Below, piece by piece: positions 5,946 to 13,441 of a DNA stretch of 13,548 nt (position 1 is the first letter of the stretch; each line of letters opens with the position of its first letter). The stretch covers positions 1 through 13,548 of the forward strand of contig CAKTZI010000072.1 of assembly GCA_934635385.1 (NCBI GenBank), given 5' to 3'. The position numbers and the translations under genes were made by a program. A model generated the notes under the pieces. It made no database searches and was not told the DNA's origin. It saw nothing but the letters and a program-made list of their open reading frames with translations. This DNA comes from an uncultured Kiritimatiellota bacterium. GTDB taxonomy: Bacteria; Verrucomicrobiota; Kiritimatiellia; RFP12; UBA1067.

Positions 5946-6935
5946 TCAGAGCGCCGGACGCAGGATCATGTTCCGGAAGTCCGCGTCGGAGTGGTCGCCC
6001 TGGAGGTAGATCGGGCCCGCCTTGTTGAGGTCGGCGTCGATCGCGCCGCCCGTCACGCCTTCGAGCTTCGCGTTGTCGATGATCTTCACGCCGTTCAGGT
6101 AGGTCGTGATGTGGCCCTTGTAGATCGTGACGGAGACGTGCTGCCATTCGCCCGGCGCCTTCTCGGCGGCGACGGACGGCGTGACGCGCCCATAGTAGGC
6201 GGCCATGTTGTGGCGGTCAAGGGCCTTGCCGTAGCTGTCCACGACCTGGCACTCGAAGCGGCCGCGCAGGTACACGCCGGAGTTCGACTTCGCCGGCACG
6301 CGCACGTCGTACTCGAGGTTGAAGTCGAAGAAGTCCGCACGCTTCGACATGATGTTCGCGCCGCCGCCGGCCCACGAGCCGTCCGGCTTGAGGCCGAGCT
6401 TGTTCGAGAGGACGCCGTCCTTGAACGACCAGCCGAACTTCGCCTTCGGGTTCATCGACACCCAGCCGTCAAGCCCGTCCTTCAGGAGGTCGATCGGCTC
6501 GCCGAGCTTCGCGTCCTCGGTGCGCCCCTTGTCGCAGATCGCCGGGTTGCGCCAGCCGTAGAACGGCTGCCACGCGCCCTTCAGCGCACCCGTCTTCCCG
6601 TCGCACGGCGCGAGGCGCGCGATCATCCGGTCGCCAACGACGCTGCCCTCGTAGCGGTAGCCATACGGATGCGTGAACGAGAACCAGCTGCCGCAGACCT
6701 TGAGGTCCCTGACCCATTCCGGCGAGCCCCAGCGGTAGAGGACGAACGCCTGCGGCGCGCCGTTCGCGTCGCGCGAGAAGATGAAGCTCCCGGCGGGCAT
6801 CGAGTCGTAGGGGAGGTCGGCGCTCCAGTTGCCCATCACGGGGTCGCACTTCGCCTTGTCGGCCCCGCACGGGGTCTTGTCGGTCATGCAGCCGGCCACC
6901 AGCGCGGCCGAGAGAATCGGAATCAGTTTTTTCAT
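5946..6935 (-). CDS. DUF1080 (3-keto-disaccharide hydrolase / lyase family) lipoprotein
   Basis: This 329-aa protein has a lipoprotein signal (MKKLIPILSAALVAGC, lipobox VAGC at 13-16). A compact N-terminal region follows (about 30-140, with FVLYRWG and GAWQPFYGW). The C-terminal concanavalin-like DUF1080 domain spans about 148-329. Its hallmarks are GW-x(4)-KAKFGWSFKDGVL, FFDFNLEYDVRVP, NSGVYLRGRFECQVVDS, GEWQHVSVTIYKGHITTYLN, and the closing GPIYLQGDHSDADFRNMIL. Family members cleave 3-keto-glycosides, by hydrolysis or by 1,2-elimination. It is the first gene of the carbohydrate operon and is followed 52 nt later by a sugar oxidoreductase that could supply its 3-keto substrate. The start has AAAGGAAAAC in front. 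Family assignment is firm; the exact reaction is inferred. Confidence 0.9.
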   Translation of the reverse strand: MKKLIPILSAALVAGCMTDKTPCGADKAKCDPVMGNWSADLPYDSMPAGSFIFSRDANGAPQAFVLYRWGSPEWVRDLKVCGSWFSFTHPYGYRYEGSVVGDRMIARLAPCDGKTGALKGAWQPFYGWRNPAICDKGRTEDAKLGEPIDLLKDGLDGWVSMNPKAKFGWSFKDGVLSNKLGLKPDGSWAGGGANIMSKRADFFDFNLEYDVRVPAKSNSGVYLRGRFECQVVDSYGKALDRHNMAAYYGRVTPSVAAEKAPGEWQHVSVTIYKGHITTYLNGVKIIDNAKLEGVTGGAIDADLNKAGPIYLQGDHSDADFRNMILRPAL

Positions 6936-6953
6936 TTTTCGTTTTCCTTTGTT

Positions 6954-6973
6954 TGTGGTATGTGTCTGTGGTA
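6954..6973. promoter_or_regulatory. Direct repeat TGTGGTA x2 upstream of the DUF1080 gene
   Basis: TGTGGTA occurs at 6954-6960 and 6967-6973, 13 bp apart, in the 78-bp gap before the first gene of the sugar operon. A TTGACT hexamer lies farther upstream on the minus strand (about 6983-6988), but no good -10 follows. The repeat could bind a regulator of the AraC/XylR kind; this is a guess from position only. Confidence 0.2.
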
Positions 6974-6990
6974 CAGAAAATTGTCAGTCA

Positions 6991-7024
6991 ACACCTCTCA
7001 ACCTCTCAACTTCTCAACTTCTCA
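6991..7024. repeat. 8-bp tandem repeat at the 3' end of the M18 peptidase gene
   Basis: The plus strand reads acacctct, caacctct, caacttct, caacttct, ca: about four units of 8 bp. The last three sense codons and the stop of the peptidase (TGA at 7014-7016) are encoded by the repeat itself. The array then extends into the 3' untranslated part, as does the array at 4291-4322. Confidence 0.65.
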
Positions 7025-8375
7025 GATACGCGCTATACGCCCGGTAGGTCTGGTAGCAGTCGTTCTTCGAGACGATCTCCCACGGCGCGTGCATGTTCCA
7101 CATGGGTGTGCCCATGTCAAGCACCTTCATGCCGAAGCGTGCCATGTACTGGGAGATCGTGCCGCCGCCGCCCTTCTCCATCTTGCCGAGTTCCGCCATC
7201 TGCCACTGGACGTCGCCCCTGTCCATGATGTCGCGGATCTTCGCGATGAACTCCGGCCCGCAGTCGCTCGCGCCGCCCTTCGAGGTGCCGCCCGTGTACT
7301 TCGACGCCGCGACGCCCTTGTGGAGGCGCGCCTCGTTGCCCGTCGAGTCGACGTCGGGGAAATGGGGGTCTGCCGCCGCCGTGACGTCCGCCGACAGCAT
7401 CGTCGACTTCTCCAGCGCGCGCCGCACGAGGATGTCGCGCGCGTCCTTCTCCTGCCGCTCGATCAGTTCGGCGACCGTGTTCTCGAAGAACGAGCTCTGC
7501 ATGCCCGTCGAGCCCATCGAGCCGATCTCCTCCTTGTCGCACATGAGGATCGAGGCCGTCACGTCCGGCACGTCGTCCGCCGCGTCCAAGAGTGCCTGGA
7601 GCCCCGCGAACGAGCAGACGCGGTCGTCGTGGCCGTAGCCCGTGATGAGCGCGCGGTCGAAGCCGACCTCGCGCGGCAGCCCGGCGGGGACGATCTCCAG
7701 CTCGGCGGAGAGCAGGTCTTCCTCGTCGACCTTGTACGTCTTCTTCAGGTAGGCGACAAGGCCCTTGCGGTCGCCCGCGACCTGCGCCGCGTCGTCGCCT
7801 TTCGCCTCGCCCGGCGTCGACCAGCACACGGGGTCGAGGTCTTCGGCCTCGAAGAACTCGTCGCGCGTCTTCTTCGCCTGATCCTTGCCGAGGTGCGGCA
7901 GGATGTCGGAGATCATGAACACCGGGTCGCCCGGATTGTCCCCGACGGCGACGTCGACGAACGAGCCGTCCTTGCGGACGATGCGCCCGTAGAGGGCGAG
8001 CGGCAGCGTGAGCCACTGGTACTTCTTGATGCCGCCGTAGATGTGGCAGTCGAAGTAGACGCAGCCGCCCTTCTCGTAGAGCGGACGCGGCTTGAGGTCG
8101 AGGCGCGGCGCGTCGGTGTGGCCGCCGACGACCTTGAGGCCCGCCGCCGCGATCTTCTTCTTGCCGATCACGGCCGCCAGGACGGTGCGGTCCTCATAGC
8201 CGCGGTACACCTTGTCGCCGGCCTTGAGGGTCTTGAAGGAATCGATCTCGCGAAAGCCGCGCGCCTTCAGGAGGCGCACGCTCTCGGCATAGCTCCGGCG
8301 CGCCGTCTTCGCGACGCCCAGATAGCGCAGATATTCGCCGCAGTAGTCTTCAAGCGGCCTATACGTCATTTTCAT
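7014..8375 (-). CDS. M18 family metallo-aminopeptidase
   Basis: This 453-aa cytosolic enzyme (no signal peptide) removes N-terminal residues, often acidic or hydrophobic, from peptides. Co-catalytic metal and active-site motifs of M18 are all present: GGHTDAPRLDLKP (His86, Asp88), GYGHDDRVCS (about 246-255), DKEEIGSMGSTG (Glu282, Glu283), SADV (Asp330) and MHAPWE (His429). The length is normal. Two ATG codons, at 8375 and 8369, both fit; a longer frame to 8420 would start upstream of the promoter. The TGGTATACT at 8384-8392 puts the transcript start within a few bases of 8375, so the message looks leaderless or nearly so. It is probably its own transcription unit, between the terminator at 8440-8459 and the sugar operon. 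Confidence 0.93.
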   Translation of the reverse strand: MKMTYRPLEDYCGEYLRYLGVAKTARRSYAESVRLLKARGFREIDSFKTLKAGDKVYRGYEDRTVLAAVIGKKKIAAAGLKVVGGHTDAPRLDLKPRPLYEKGGCVYFDCHIYGGIKKYQWLTLPLALYGRIVRKDGSFVDVAVGDNPGDPVFMISDILPHLGKDQAKKTRDEFFEAEDLDPVCWSTPGEAKGDDAAQVAGDRKGLVAYLKKTYKVDEEDLLSAELEIVPAGLPREVGFDRALITGYGHDDRVCSFAGLQALLDAADDVPDVTASILMCDKEEIGSMGSTGMQSSFFENTVAELIERQEKDARDILVRRALEKSTMLSADVTAAADPHFPDVDSTGNEARLHKGVAASKYTGGTSKGGASDCGPEFIAKIRDIMDRGDVQWQMAELGKMEKGGGGTISQYMARFGMKVLDMGTPMWNMHAPWEIVSKNDCYQTYRAYSAYLRS

Positions 8376-8383
8376 GTTCGGTA

Positions 8384-8392
8384 AGTATACCA
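8384..8392 (-). promoter_or_regulatory. Extended -10 promoter of the M18 gene, TGGTATACT
   Basis: The minus strand reads TTGGTATACT, an extended -10 (TGn-TATACT), ending only 8 nt before the ATG at 8375. Transcription would begin about 2-3 nt before the start codon, leaving no room for a Shine-Dalgarno site. No convincing -35 was found. Confidence 0.5.
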
Positions 8393-8437
8393 AATTCCCT
8401 GCGAATTGGGTAGTGCGCAAAGTCGCGCGGGCAAAGC

Positions 8438-8459
8438 AAAAAGCCGTATATACAGCTTT
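8438..8459 (-). terminator. Probable rho-independent terminator of the gmd-fcl-hydrolase unit
   Basis: The minus-strand RNA reads AAAGCUGU-AUAU-ACGGCUUU followed by UU: an 8-bp stem with one U-G wobble and a 4-base loop. The T-run of five (8442-8438) lies partly inside the stem. On the plus strand the wobble becomes a C-A mismatch, so the element favours leftward transcripts. It lies 45 nt after the hydrolase stop and just upstream of the M18 promoter. Confidence 0.45.
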
Positions 8460-8503
8460 GGACGAAAAACAGCGGGCGGGGCGCGCGCATGCGCCGTTTC
8501 ACG

Positions 8504-9928
8504 TTAGGGATTCTGTCCGCGCACGACAAAGCGGCCGTGGCGGATGCCGCCGAGGAACTGCCAGGAGACCGACAGGCTACCGTCGGGCTGAAGGCGTCCG
8601 TTTGCGGCGATCTTGTGCGTGCCGCAGTTCGCGAAAAGCGGCTCGACGTTCGTCTGGTCGAATGTCCAGTCCGTGACGGCCCACGCTCCCTTCCCGACGG
8701 ACAGCCGACGACCGCCCTTCACCAGCGTCCAGCCGTCGGCGACGGTCTCGACCGTTGCCGTGTCAAGGCCCTCGAAAACGCCCGGCGAATTGTCTTCCAG
8801 CGGCAGCGCCAACGACGCGCATTTCTGGCGCAGGGCTTCGTGCGCGGCCGGATTCGCGTCCAACGGCGCGGCGCCGAAGGCCGGCAGCAGGTGCTGCCAG
8901 ATGAGATCCAGCTCGCGCTGCATGTCGCCGAGTCCCGCATGAACCGAAACGACCGCGTCCTGATCGGGAAAGACGACCGTCAGCTGACCCGCCGCGCCGT
9001 CCGCACGGTAGGCGTTGTGGCGGCAGCGCCAGAACTGAAAGCCATAGCCCTGATTCCAGTCGCTCCCGGAACCGATCGTCTGGGACTGCACGACGATGCC
9101 GCCTGACCAGGTTTGCCGCGCCGTCGCGAGGCGCACCCATTCGCGCGAGAGCAACGGGCGGTTGTCCCAACGCCCTTCCTGCAAGAGGAACTGTCCGAAC
9201 CGCGCGAGGTCGCGCGTCGTCATGTTCATGCCCCAGCCGCCACAGGCGACGCCCGTCGGCGAGACCGTCGACCACGGGCTCGTCATGCCGAGCGGCCCGA
9301 AAAGGCGTTCCCTGAGAAAATCCATCAGCGGCTTTCCGCTGACCTTCTCGACAATCGCCGCCAGCAGATGCGTCGCGCCCGAATCGTACTTGAAGCCCGT
9401 TCCCGGCTCGCGGTCGATCTTGTTGTGCAGCAGCGCGCGCACCCAGTCGCCCGTGATGTCGTCGTGTTCGGCGTCCGTATGGTCGGCGCCGAGGTTCATC
9501 GTCAAGAGGTCGCGCACCCGAACCTGCCGCAGGTTCTCGGACGGATCCGCCGGCGCCTCGTCCGGGAAAAGCGAAATGACGCGGAGGTCGAGGTCGAGCT
9601 TGCCGTCGTCCACCAGGAACCCGATGGCCGTTGACGTGAAGCTCTTCGAGTGCGAATAGAGCATGTGCGGACGCTCCAGCGTGTCCTGCGGCGCCCAAGT
9701 CCCCTCGGCGATGAGACGCCCGTGCCGCAGGATGACGAACCCATGCACGTAGCCTTTGCCGAAGCGGTTCGTCGCCGCATCGTTCTCGCACGCCTCGATC
9801 CACCGCTGGATCGCGGCGGACGAGACGCCCTGCGATTCCGGCGTCGCCCAGTCGAGTCCCTGTCCGCAGAGCGTACCCCACGCCCCGGCGAGAGCCGCAA
9901 GCACACAAGCCATCAGTCGGTTCTTCAT
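8504..9928 (-). CDS. Secreted serine hydrolase, beta-lactamase / penicillin-binding fold
   Basis: This 474-aa protein has an N-terminal signal peptide (1 to about 22). The class C beta-lactamase / D-alanyl-D-alanine carboxypeptidase / esterase fold follows: the SxxK nucleophile motif is SHSK (Ser92, Lys95) in MLYSHSKSFTSTAIGFL, the YxS motif is Tyr181-Asp-Ser183 in FKYDSGATHLLA, and the third motif is HAG (330-332). About 140 residues follow, ending in a beta-rich domain (about 385-474) seen in related exported hydrolases. The true substrate (ester, peptide or other) cannot be told. The start at 9928 has a strong GGAAGGAG site. The longer frame upstream is Arg-rich shadow sequence inside fcl. 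It lies 28 nt downstream of fcl, so it is co-transcribed with GDP-fucose synthesis. Confidence 0.88.
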   Translation of the reverse strand: MKNRLMACVLAALAGAWGTLCGQGLDWATPESQGVSSAAIQRWIEACENDAATNRFGKGYVHGFVILRHGRLIAEGTWAPQDTLERPHMLYSHSKSFTSTAIGFLVDDGKLDLDLRVISLFPDEAPADPSENLRQVRVRDLLTMNLGADHTDAEHDDITGDWVRALLHNKIDREPGTGFKYDSGATHLLAAIVEKVSGKPLMDFLRERLFGPLGMTSPWSTVSPTGVACGGWGMNMTTRDLARFGQFLLQEGRWDNRPLLSREWVRLATARQTWSGGIVVQSQTIGSGSDWNQGYGFQFWRCRHNAYRADGAAGQLTVVFPDQDAVVSVHAGLGDMQRELDLIWQHLLPAFGAAPLDANPAAHEALRQKCASLALPLEDNSPGVFEGLDTATVETVADGWTLVKGGRRLSVGKGAWAVTDWTFDQTNVEPLFANCGTHKIAANGRLQPDGSLSVSWQFLGGIRHGRFVVRGQNP

Positions 9929-9956
9929 GTCCAGTCGCTCCTTCCTGTCGTGCCGA

Positions 9957-10919
9957 TTAGCGTACCGAATCCAGCCCGCGCACGCGGCCGGACGCGCATT
10001 CCTCGCGATAGCACGCGACCGTGCGGCGCAGCCCCTCGTCCAGCGAGATCTGCGGCGCCCAGCCGAGCGAACGGATGAGCGTCGTGTCGCAGAGCTTGCG
10101 CGGCGTGCCGTCGGGCTTCGCCGCGTCCCACGCAATCGTCGCCGGACACCCCGTCGCCGCGCGCACCTTCTCGGCGAGCGCGCGAATCGAGACCTCCTCG
10201 CCCGACCCGACGTTCATGAGATCCGGCGGATTGTCGAGGCCGAGCGCGAAGAGACACGCCGCCGCGAGGTCGTCGACGTGCAGGAACTCGCGAAGCGGCG
10301 TCCCCGTGCCCCAGAGCGGCACCGTCGCGTCGCCGCGCACGCGCGCCTCCTCGAACTTGCGGATCATCGTCGGCAGGACGTGTCCGCCCACGAGGTCGTA
10401 GTTGTCGCCCGGCCCGTAGAGGTTCGTCGGCATGAGCGAGTGGTAGCAGAGCCCGCGTTCGCGCCGCAGGAACTCGCAGAGCTTGAGGCCGGAAATCTTC
10501 GCGAGCGCATAGCCCTCGTTCGTCTTCTCCAGCGCCCCCGTCAGGAGCGCGCTTTCCGGGATCGGCTGCGGCGCAAGGCGCGGATAGATGCACGTCGAGC
10601 CGAGGAAGAGCAGCCGCTTCACGCCCGCCTCCGCCGCGCCCCAGACCGTGTTGAGCGCAATTAGCTCGTTCTCGTAGAGGAACCGCGCGTTGGCCGCGCT
10701 GTTCGCGCCGATGCCGCCGACGCGCGCCGCCGCGATGACGGCGACGTCGGGCTTCTCCGCCGCGTAGAACGCGCGCACGGCCCTGGGGTCGAGCAGGTCG
10801 AGTTCGGCGTGCGTGCGCGTGACGACGTTCGCGTAGCCGCCCTGCGCGAGCGCGCGACAGACGGCGGAGCCGACCATGCCGCGATGCCCCGCGACGAAAA
10901 CCTTGTCCGTCTTACGCAT
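9957..10919 (-). CDS. fcl: GDP-L-fucose synthase
   Basis: This 320-aa short-chain dehydrogenase/epimerase converts GDP-4-keto-6-deoxy-mannose to GDP-L-fucose with NADPH. It shows the nucleotide-binding GHRGMVGSA (11-19), the RVGGIGAN loop (66-73), Ser108 in GSTCIYP, Tyr137 and Lys141 in GYALAK, Cys110, and His180 in YDLVGGHVLP. These match the family catalytic Ser-Tyr-Lys and the Cys/His epimerisation pair. The ATG overlaps the end of gmd by 8 bp, so the two are coupled. The length is normal. Confidence 0.96.
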   Translation of the reverse strand: MRKTDKVFVAGHRGMVGSAVCRALAQGGYANVVTRTHAELDLLDPRAVRAFYAAEKPDVAVIAAARVGGIGANSAANARFLYENELIALNTVWGAAEAGVKRLLFLGSTCIYPRLAPQPIPESALLTGALEKTNEGYALAKISGLKLCEFLRRERGLCYHSLMPTNLYGPGDNYDLVGGHVLPTMIRKFEEARVRGDATVPLWGTGTPLREFLHVDDLAAACLFALGLDNPPDLMNVGSGEEVSIRALAEKVRAATGCPATIAWDAAKPDGTPRKLCDTTLIRSLGWAPQISLDEGLRRTVACYREECASGRVRGLDSVR

Positions 10920-11913
10920 TCTTCACCGTCCGTTCCTTGCGCGCCAGTTCGAGATCGGCGTCCATCATCATCTTGACGAGTCCCTTGAACGTCACCTTCG
11001 GCTCCCAGCCGAGGACGCGCCTGGCCTTGCTCGCGTCGCCGAGCAGCTGGTCGACTTCGCTCGGACGGTTGTAGCGGTCGTCATGCTTCGTGTACTTCGC
11101 CCAGTCGAGCCCGACGTAGGCGAACGCCTCCTCCAGCAGTTCCTTCACCGAGTGCATCTCGCCCGTCGCGAGCACGTAGTCGTCCGGCGAATCCTGCTGG
11201 AGCATCCGCCACATGCCCTCGACGTAGTCGCCCGCGAAGCCCCAGTCGCGCAGGGAGTTGACGTTGCCCATGAAGAGCGCGTCCTGCAGGCCGAGCTTGA
11301 TGCGGCTCGCCGCGCGCGTCACCTTGCGCGTCACGAACGTCTCGCCCCGGCGCGGCGACTCGTGGTTGAAGAGGATGCCGTTCGAGGCGTGCAGGCCATA
11401 GGCCTCGCGGTAGTTCTTGACCGCCCAGAAGCCGTAGAGCTTCGCGACGGCGTAGGGGCTGCGCGGATAGAACGGTGTCGTCTCCTTCTGCGGCACCTCC
11501 TGCACCTTGCCGTAGAGCTCCGACGTCGAGGCCTGGTAGAAGCGCGTCTTCACGCCCGTCAGGCGAATCGCCTCCAGGAGGCGCATCGTGCCGAGCGCGT
11601 CCACGTCGCCCGTGAACTCCGGCGAGTCGAAGCTGACGCGCACGTGGCTCTGCGCGGCGAGGTTGTACACCTCGTCCGGCTTGATCTCGTGGACGAGGCG
11701 CATGAGGTTCGAGCTGTCGCCGAGGTCGCCGTAGTGGAGGAAGAGCTTCACGCCATTGACGTGCGGATCCTGGTAGAGGTGGTCGATGCGGCCCGTGTTG
11801 AACGAGCTTGAGCGGCGGATGATGCCGTGGACTTCGTAGCCCTTGTCGAGCAGCAGTTCCGCGAGGTAGCTGCCGTCCTGTCCCGTGATGCCGGTGATGA
11901 GTGCTTTCTTCAT
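10912..11913 (-). CDS. gmd: GDP-mannose 4,6-dehydratase
   Basis: This 333-aa enzyme catalyses the first step of GDP-L-fucose synthesis (GDP-D-mannose to GDP-4-keto-6-deoxy-mannose). It starts MKKALITGITGQDGSYLAEL, with the NAD(P)-binding GxxGxxG as GITGQDG (8-14). The NADP-binding RRSSSFNT (33-40), NLAAQSHV and the active-site ASTSELYG (Thr130, Glu132) and YAVAK (Tyr154, Lys158) are all present, as are NHESPRRGETFVTRK and NSLRDWGFAGDYV. At 333 aa it is slightly short but has all the expected blocks. The start at 11913 has AAGGA upstream; the frame is open for 23 more codons to 11982 without homology. The product is a sugar donor for fucosylated glycans or surface polysaccharide. Confidence 0.96.
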   Translation of the reverse strand: MKKALITGITGQDGSYLAELLLDKGYEVHGIIRRSSSFNTGRIDHLYQDPHVNGVKLFLHYGDLGDSSNLMRLVHEIKPDEVYNLAAQSHVRVSFDSPEFTGDVDALGTMRLLEAIRLTGVKTRFYQASTSELYGKVQEVPQKETTPFYPRSPYAVAKLYGFWAVKNYREAYGLHASNGILFNHESPRRGETFVTRKVTRAASRIKLGLQDALFMGNVNSLRDWGFAGDYVEGMWRMLQQDSPDDYVLATGEMHSVKELLEEAFAYVGLDWAKYTKHDDRYNRPSEVDQLLGDASKARRVLGWEPKVTFKGLVKMMMDADLELARKERTVKNA

Positions 11914-12023
11914 GCCTACGTATTCCTTGAGTCTGTCCTGGTTAGATCTTGAAAAGCCGACGGGCCATCCATCCCCAAGCAATCAGCCGCCATTCGACCG
12001 AAGCGCCTTCGGGCTTAAGGATT

Positions 12024-12794
12024 TCAGGGATAGTCCGCCGGCAAAGTGAGGATCTCGCACCCGTCGTCGGTGATGGCGACCGTGTGCTCGAAATGCGCGG
12101 CGAGGCAGCGGTCGCGCGTCACGACCGTCCAGTCGTTCTCCAGCACGTCCGTCTTCTCGCCCTTCTTGGTCAGCGTGATCATCGGCTCGATCGCGATCGT
12201 CATGCCGGGACGCAGCACGAGCTTCGTGCCCGGCTTGCCGTAGTTCGGCACCTCCGGGTCCTCGTGCACCGTCCGCCCGACGCCGTGGCCGATCCAGTCG
12301 CGCACCACGCCGAAGCCCGCCGCCTCCGCGACCGACTGGATCGCATAGCCGACGTCGCCGAGGTGGACGCCCGGCCCGCACGCGGCGATGCCGGCCTTCA
12401 GGCACGCCTTCGTCGTCTCGACGAGCCGGATGACTTCAGAATCGGTGACGCCGAGCATGACCGTGCGCGACGTGTCGCCGTTGAAGCCGTTCTTGAGGAT
12501 GCCCACGTCGGTCTTCACGAGGTCGCCCGGCATGATCACGCGATGGTGCGAGGGGATGCCGTGGATGACCTCGTCGTTCAGCGAGACGCAGATGTGACCG
12601 GGAAAGCCCTCATACCCGTAGAAGCTCGCCTGGACGTTGTGCTTCTTGCAGTAGGCGATGACGAGATCGTCGATTTCGCCGGTCGTCACGCCCGGCGCGA
12701 CGGCGTTCGCGCAGATGTCGCGGATCTCCGCGCTCATCCGGCACGCCTCGCGCATGCGGGCGAGTTCGGCCCTTGTCTTGATGTCGACTTTCAC
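12024..12794 (-). CDS. map: Type I methionine aminopeptidase
   Basis: This 256-aa cytosolic enzyme removes the initiator Met from nascent proteins. It has the pita-bread-fold metal ligands Asp96 (KTDVGI), Asp107 (GFNGDTSR), His170 (WIGHGVGR), Glu203 (AIEPMI) and Glu236 (HFEHTV), plus His78 in NDEVIHGIP. The start codon is GTG at 12792-12794, only 4 bases after the adk stop. An AAGG lies unusually close in front, so initiation probably depends on coupling to adk. The N-terminus MKVDIKTRAELARMREA fits the family exactly. There is no N-terminal zinc-finger extension. Confidence 0.97.
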   Translation of the reverse strand: MKVDIKTRAELARMREACRMSAEIRDICANAVAPGVTTGEIDDLVIAYCKKHNVQASFYGYEGFPGHICVSLNDEVIHGIPSHHRVIMPGDLVKTDVGILKNGFNGDTSRTVMLGVTDSEVIRLVETTKACLKAGIAACGPGVHLGDVGYAIQSVAEAAGFGVVRDWIGHGVGRTVHEDPEVPNYGKPGTKLVLRPGMTIAIEPMITLTKKGEKTDVLENDWTVVTRDRCLAAHFEHTVAITDDGCEILTLPADYP

Positions 12795-12798
12795 GGCC

Positions 12799-13431
12799 TT
12801 ACATCGCCGCGAGGAACGCCTTCGCGCTGTTCTCCGGCCCCTGCGTGCCGTCGATCTTGCGCAGAATCCCCTTCTGCTCGTAGAAGGCGATCAGCGGCTC
12901 CGTCTCGCGGTGGTAGACGACGAGGCGATCCTTCACCGTGTCGGGGTTGTCGTCCTTGCGGATGATGAGCGCCACGCCGCAGTGGTCGCAGACGCCCTCG
13001 ACCTTCGGCGGCAGGTTCGTGACATGGTAGCCCGCCTTGCACTTCGGGCACGTGCGGCGACCCGCGATGCGGTCGGCGATGATTTCGTCCGGCACATCGA
13101 CGAGCACGGCCGACTTGACCGGCGCGCCCGTCTTTTCGAGAATCTCGGCCTGCGCGACGTTGCGCGGGAAGCCGTCGAGGAGCATCGTGACGTCGCCCGT
13201 CGTCTCGGCGATCACGTCCCGGATCATCTGGGCGATCAGCGTGTCGGGCACGAGCGCGCCCTTCTCCATGTAGCCCTTGGCCTCCACGCCGGCGGGCGTG
13301 CCCTTCGCGACGGCCCCGCGCAGGAGGTCGCCCGACGAGACGTGCTTCAGGTTCGCGTGTTCGCTCGCGAGACGGCCCGCGATCGTTCCCTTCCCCGACC
13401 CCGGGGCACCCAGCAGAATGACGATGTTCAT
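12799..13431 (-). CDS. adk: Adenylate kinase, zinc-type LID
   Basis: This 210-aa enzyme catalyses ATP + AMP = 2 ADP. It has the P-loop GAPGSGKGT (8-16), SSGDLLR (32-38), the AMP-binding LLDGFPRN (84-91) and the LID domain (about 125-162). In the LID, Cys128, Cys131, Cys148 and Cys151 form a C-x2-C / C-x2-C zinc site. The length is typical. The ATG at 13431 lies about 10 nt from a strong extended -10, so the message has almost no leader. It precedes map by 4 bases, the pairing found in the secY-adk-map region of many bacteria. Confidence 0.97.
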   Translation of the reverse strand: MNIVILLGAPGSGKGTIAGRLASEHANLKHVSSGDLLRGAVAKGTPAGVEAKGYMEKGALVPDTLIAQMIRDVIAETTGDVTMLLDGFPRNVAQAEILEKTGAPVKSAVLVDVPDEIIADRIAGRRTCPKCKAGYHVTNLPPKVEGVCDHCGVALIIRKDDNPDTVKDRLVVYHRETEPLIAFYEQKGILRKIDGTQGPENSAKAFLAAM

Positions 13432-13441
13432 AGCGGCGCGT

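Noticed and set aside
4291..7024. The short tandem arrays as CRISPR repeats
   Set aside because: Units are 8 bp without spacers, and no cas gene is present.
5763..8384. An 873-codon open frame on the plus strand
   Set aside because: It runs antisense across three genes with clear motifs; composition is typical of GC-rich antisense frames.
8480..8495. GC-rich palindrome GGCGC..GCGCC after the hydrolase stop, as a terminator
   Set aside because: The T-run comes about 8 nt after the stem; the hairpin at 8440-8459 fits better.
11998..12012. CCGAAG-CGC-CTTCGG hairpin after map as a terminator
   Set aside because: No T-run follows on the minus strand; it may only be a local pause or chance.
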